Positions 62,275 to 64,000 of a DNA stretch of 64,000 nucleotides are shown here, one piece after another. The translations under genes were made by a program, and so were the position numbers. Below the pieces are notes generated by a model. That model had not been told where the DNA came from. It ran no database searches and worked only from the letters and a program-made list of their open reading frames with translations. Each line of letters begins with the position of its first letter. The first letter of the stretch is position 1. The stretch is from Mycolicibacterium phocaicum (GTDB taxonomy: Bacteria > Actinomycetota > Actinomycetes > Mycobacteriales > Mycobacteriaceae). The stretch lies in contig NZ_AP022616.1 of assembly GCF_010731115.1 (NCBI RefSeq), forward strand, positions 496,001-560,000, read 5' to 3'.

Positions 62275-63630
62275 TCATTGCGGTGCCGAGCCGGGCAAAC
62301 CGATGGCCGGGACACCGGGCGTGTGCAGGCGTCCGGCCAGCCACGGCAGGGCCGCCGCGAATACCTCTGCGGCACTGGGGAACGTGTGGTCACCGCCGTG
62401 CGGGACCACCGAGCACTCGATACCGGCGGCGCTCACCAACGCGCACATGTAGGTGGCGACGGCGGTGTGGCTTTCCGGATTGTCCGGCGGCTGCACATTC
62501 GTCGGCGCGCCGGCCTGTGCGGGTTGATACACCACCGGCCCGTTCTCCGACACCGCGAACCAGCCGGCGACGCCGGTGTACGGGCCGTGCGCCCGCACCA
62601 CGGTCGCCGGATCGAAATGGGCGAATGCCGCCGCGTCACCGCCGAACAGCCGCGCGATGGTCTGAGGTTCCGAGCCGGCGTTGGGCCCGACCTGGCCGTC
62701 CATGTCGACGAAGGTCTGGAACAGCTCGGGGTGCACGACCGTGGTCATCACCGCGCACGTGCCGCCGGCGGACCAGCCGACGATGCCCCACCGCGACGGG
62801 TCCGGGCTTGCCGAGAACGTCGAAGTGACAAACGGCACAACATCTTTGGTGAGATGATCGGCGGCCATACCGCGGGGCCCGTTGACGCATTCGGTGTCGT
62901 TGGAGAACTGGCCGCTGGTGTCGACGAAAACCAGGATCGGCGCGTTGCCGCCGTGGGCGGCCGCGAAATCGTCGGCGGTGCGCTGGGCGCCGCCCGCCGT
63001 CGGCCAGTCGGCAGGCCACCCGAACTCGCCGCCCACCATGACCACCGCCGGCAGCTGCGGGGCGTCCTTGGCGAACCAGGCGGGCGGCAGGTAGACCAGC
63101 TCCGGACGGGCACGGAAGCCCGACGCGGTGGTGGGGATCTGCACCGACACGAGGACACCGCGGTCCGGATGTTCGCCGGAGCGGCGCATGTTCAGTGCGG
63201 TCTCCAGGTCGATCTCGCCGCGCAACTCGGCGCCGGTGGCGCGCTGCCACAGGGCCTCGACCGTCGGCAGGTAGCCGGTCCACGTGTTCACCGCCAGGCC
63301 CGCGCACACGGCGCACAGCGGCACCACGGCGACGGCCACCGCCCGGCGCCACCAGTGCAGGCCAGGCCACCCCGCGACGGCCACGACGAGTGCCACCCCG
63401 GTCAGCACGATCCACACCCACAGGGATGTCGGGGCCGGCCCGCCCGCGAGGCCCTGGTCGGAGATGAACCAGCTGCACGCGAGCGCCAGGACGACACCGG
63501 TACCGACGGCCACCGGGAGCCACAGCCGCAGCCAGCGCGGAGACCGCCGCCCGACGGCGACGACGAGCGCCAGCACCGTCACCACCTGGATCAGGGTCGG
63601 CAGCCAGCCGTCGAGCAGGCCGATGTTCAT
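62275..63630 (-). CDS. Membrane-anchored esterase (mycolyltransferase/esterase D fold)
   Basis: A 451-residue protein. Residues 1-130 contain four membrane helices, and the remaining ~320 form an extracytoplasmic alpha/beta hydrolase. The nucleophile elbow is GIVGWSAGGTCAVM near residue 285; a His in GGDHTFPSAA is the likely triad His, and Asp lies in FQTFVDMDGQVGP. This esterase type includes Ag85-like mycolyltransferases and other esterases. The four-helix anchor is unusual for that family. The start overlaps the upstream gene's stop by ATGA. Substrate unknown. Confidence 0.8.
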   Translation of the reverse strand: MNIGLLDGWLPTLIQVVTVLALVVAVGRRSPRWLRLWLPVAVGTGVVLALACSWFISDQGLAGGPAPTSLWVWIVLTGVALVVAVAGWPGLHWWRRAVAVAVVPLCAVCAGLAVNTWTGYLPTVEALWQRATGAELRGEIDLETALNMRRSGEHPDRGVLVSVQIPTTASGFRARPELVYLPPAWFAKDAPQLPAVVMVGGEFGWPADWPTAGGAQRTADDFAAAHGGNAPILVFVDTSGQFSNDTECVNGPRGMAADHLTKDVVPFVTSTFSASPDPSRWGIVGWSAGGTCAVMTTVVHPELFQTFVDMDGQVGPNAGSEPQTIARLFGGDAAAFAHFDPATVVRAHGPYTGVAGWFAVSENGPVVYQPAQAGAPTNVQPPDNPESHTAVATYMCALVSAAGIECSVVPHGGDHTFPSAAEVFAAALPWLAGRLHTPGVPAIGLPGSAPQ

Positions 63631-64000
63631 TCGGCGTCCCCGAGGTCCGCCGGCGGCGGGGGCGCGGGCTGCTGATGATGCGGCGCCTCGGTCTCGCCCG
63701 CGGTCTGTTCGGCGGTCGAGGTCACCTCTTCGCTGCCCGAGCCCGACTGCTCGGTGTCGGTGTCGTCGGAGTGCGAACTGGCCGTCGACGTCGGTGTGGT
63801 CGACGTCGGGGTCGCGCCGGGGCAGGTGTTCGGCGCGGGCACCCCGTTGAACCGGTCGGTGATCCAGCCCAGCGCGTCGGCTTCGTCGGGCTGGACGTAG
63901 TCGATGACGTCGCCCATGGCGCAGGCTCGTTCGACGGCCGCCGCGGTCTGTTCCGGCGGCACCAGCCCGTCGGGTGCTCCCGGGGTGATCAGCATCGGCG
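63627..64000 (-). CDS. Secretory lipase-like protein, 5' end outside the window
   Basis: Only the C-terminal ~124 codons are present; the frame runs off the right edge (the residue before MLITPGAPDG is Pro). MLITPGAPDGLVPPEQ is the Asp-containing segment of a LIP-type lipase and GWITDRFNGVPAPNTC matches WIAARFNGEPTAPNC of the lipase gene at 14929. After that a ~60-residue tail rich in Ser, Thr, Glu and Pro follows, which the other lipase lacks and which could be a wall-spanning or surface tail. The next gene starts inside its stop (ATGA), so the two form an operon. Confidence 0.7.
   Translation of the reverse strand, partial: PMLITPGAPDGLVPPEQTAAAVERACAMGDVIDYVQPDEADALGWITDRFNGVPAPNTCPGATPTSTTPTSTASSHSDDTDTEQSGSGSEEVTSTAEQTAGETEAPHHQQPAPPPPADLGDAE

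Noticed and set aside
59657..62452. 931-codon open frame on the plus strand
   Set aside because: It runs antisense to glcB and part of the vWA gene; the sequence is low-complexity Val/Asp/Gly/His and matches no family.

Overview
The window is high-GC actinobacterial DNA, and its right half identifies it as a rapidly growing Mycobacterium (Mycolicibacterium type). Gene order from about 38.8 kb to 62.2 kb follows the M. tuberculosis Rv1814-Rv1837c block: sterol desaturase, Rv1815-like secreted protease, Rv1817-like flavoprotein, bacA, secA2, pgsA2, two DUF881 proteins around a small basic membrane protein, gcvH, garA, two MerR regulators around a DUF151 protein, gcvB, a vWA protein and glcB. 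Compared with that order (recalled, not aligned), ilvG, a PE_PGRS gene and Rv1833c-Rv1835c are absent. A LysM lectin gene and an ArsR/SRPBCC pair are present. A LexA box, a KstR box, SigF-type promoters, DUF732 and cutinase-like proteins, and many leaderless starts also fit mycobacteria. No rRNA, tRNA, CRISPR array or insertion sequence was seen.

Region 1 (1-9.7 kb) is an accessory stress segment. After a truncated response regulator and a DUF1361 membrane protein comes the three-gene N-acetylglutaminylglutamine amide (NAGGN) osmolyte operon: amidotransferase, GNAT/ATP-grasp synthetase, M42 hydrolase. It is followed by a hemerythrin-like pseudogene, a cutinase-like protein, a Cys-rich metal-binding protein, a SigF/SigB-family sigma factor and a Gly/Cys-rich exported peptide gene broken by a TGA. 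Four near-perfect SigF-type promoters (GGTTT, 15-16 nt, GGGTA) lie in this segment, ahead of the NAGGN operon, the hemerythrin remnant, the cutinase and the Cys-rich gene.

Region 2 (9.8-38.7 kb) is mixed. It holds flavohemoglobin, a VOC protein, a YhgE/Pip membrane protein beside an ABC ATPase that has lost its catalytic motifs, a secreted lipase, a diguanylate cyclase, Tex, a short UvrA paralogue, an NlpC/P60-like protein and a LexA-controlled 13E12/HNH protein. Several small conserved and secreted proteins follow, then an SGNH hydrolase, an LmeA-like protein and a methyltransferase. The segment ends with a kinase/F420-oxidoreductase/NTF2-like operon, a di-iron hydrolase with its ferredoxin reductase, and malQ.

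Region 3 (38.8-64 kb) is the conserved core block described above. It covers envelope work (desaturase, lectin, BacA, SecA2, PgsA2, DUF881 proteins) and central carbon/nitrogen control. GcvH and GcvB belong to the glycine cleavage system, and gcvB sits behind a tandem glycine riboswitch. GarA is the FHA switch of 2-oxoglutarate/glutamate metabolism, and GlcB is malate synthase of the glyoxylate shunt. A membrane-anchored esterase and a truncated lipase end the window.

At least thirteen genes have a TANNNT -10 hexamer placed 6-7 nt before the start codon with no Shine-Dalgarno, so leaderless mRNAs are predicted. Several start codons were chosen on that basis.
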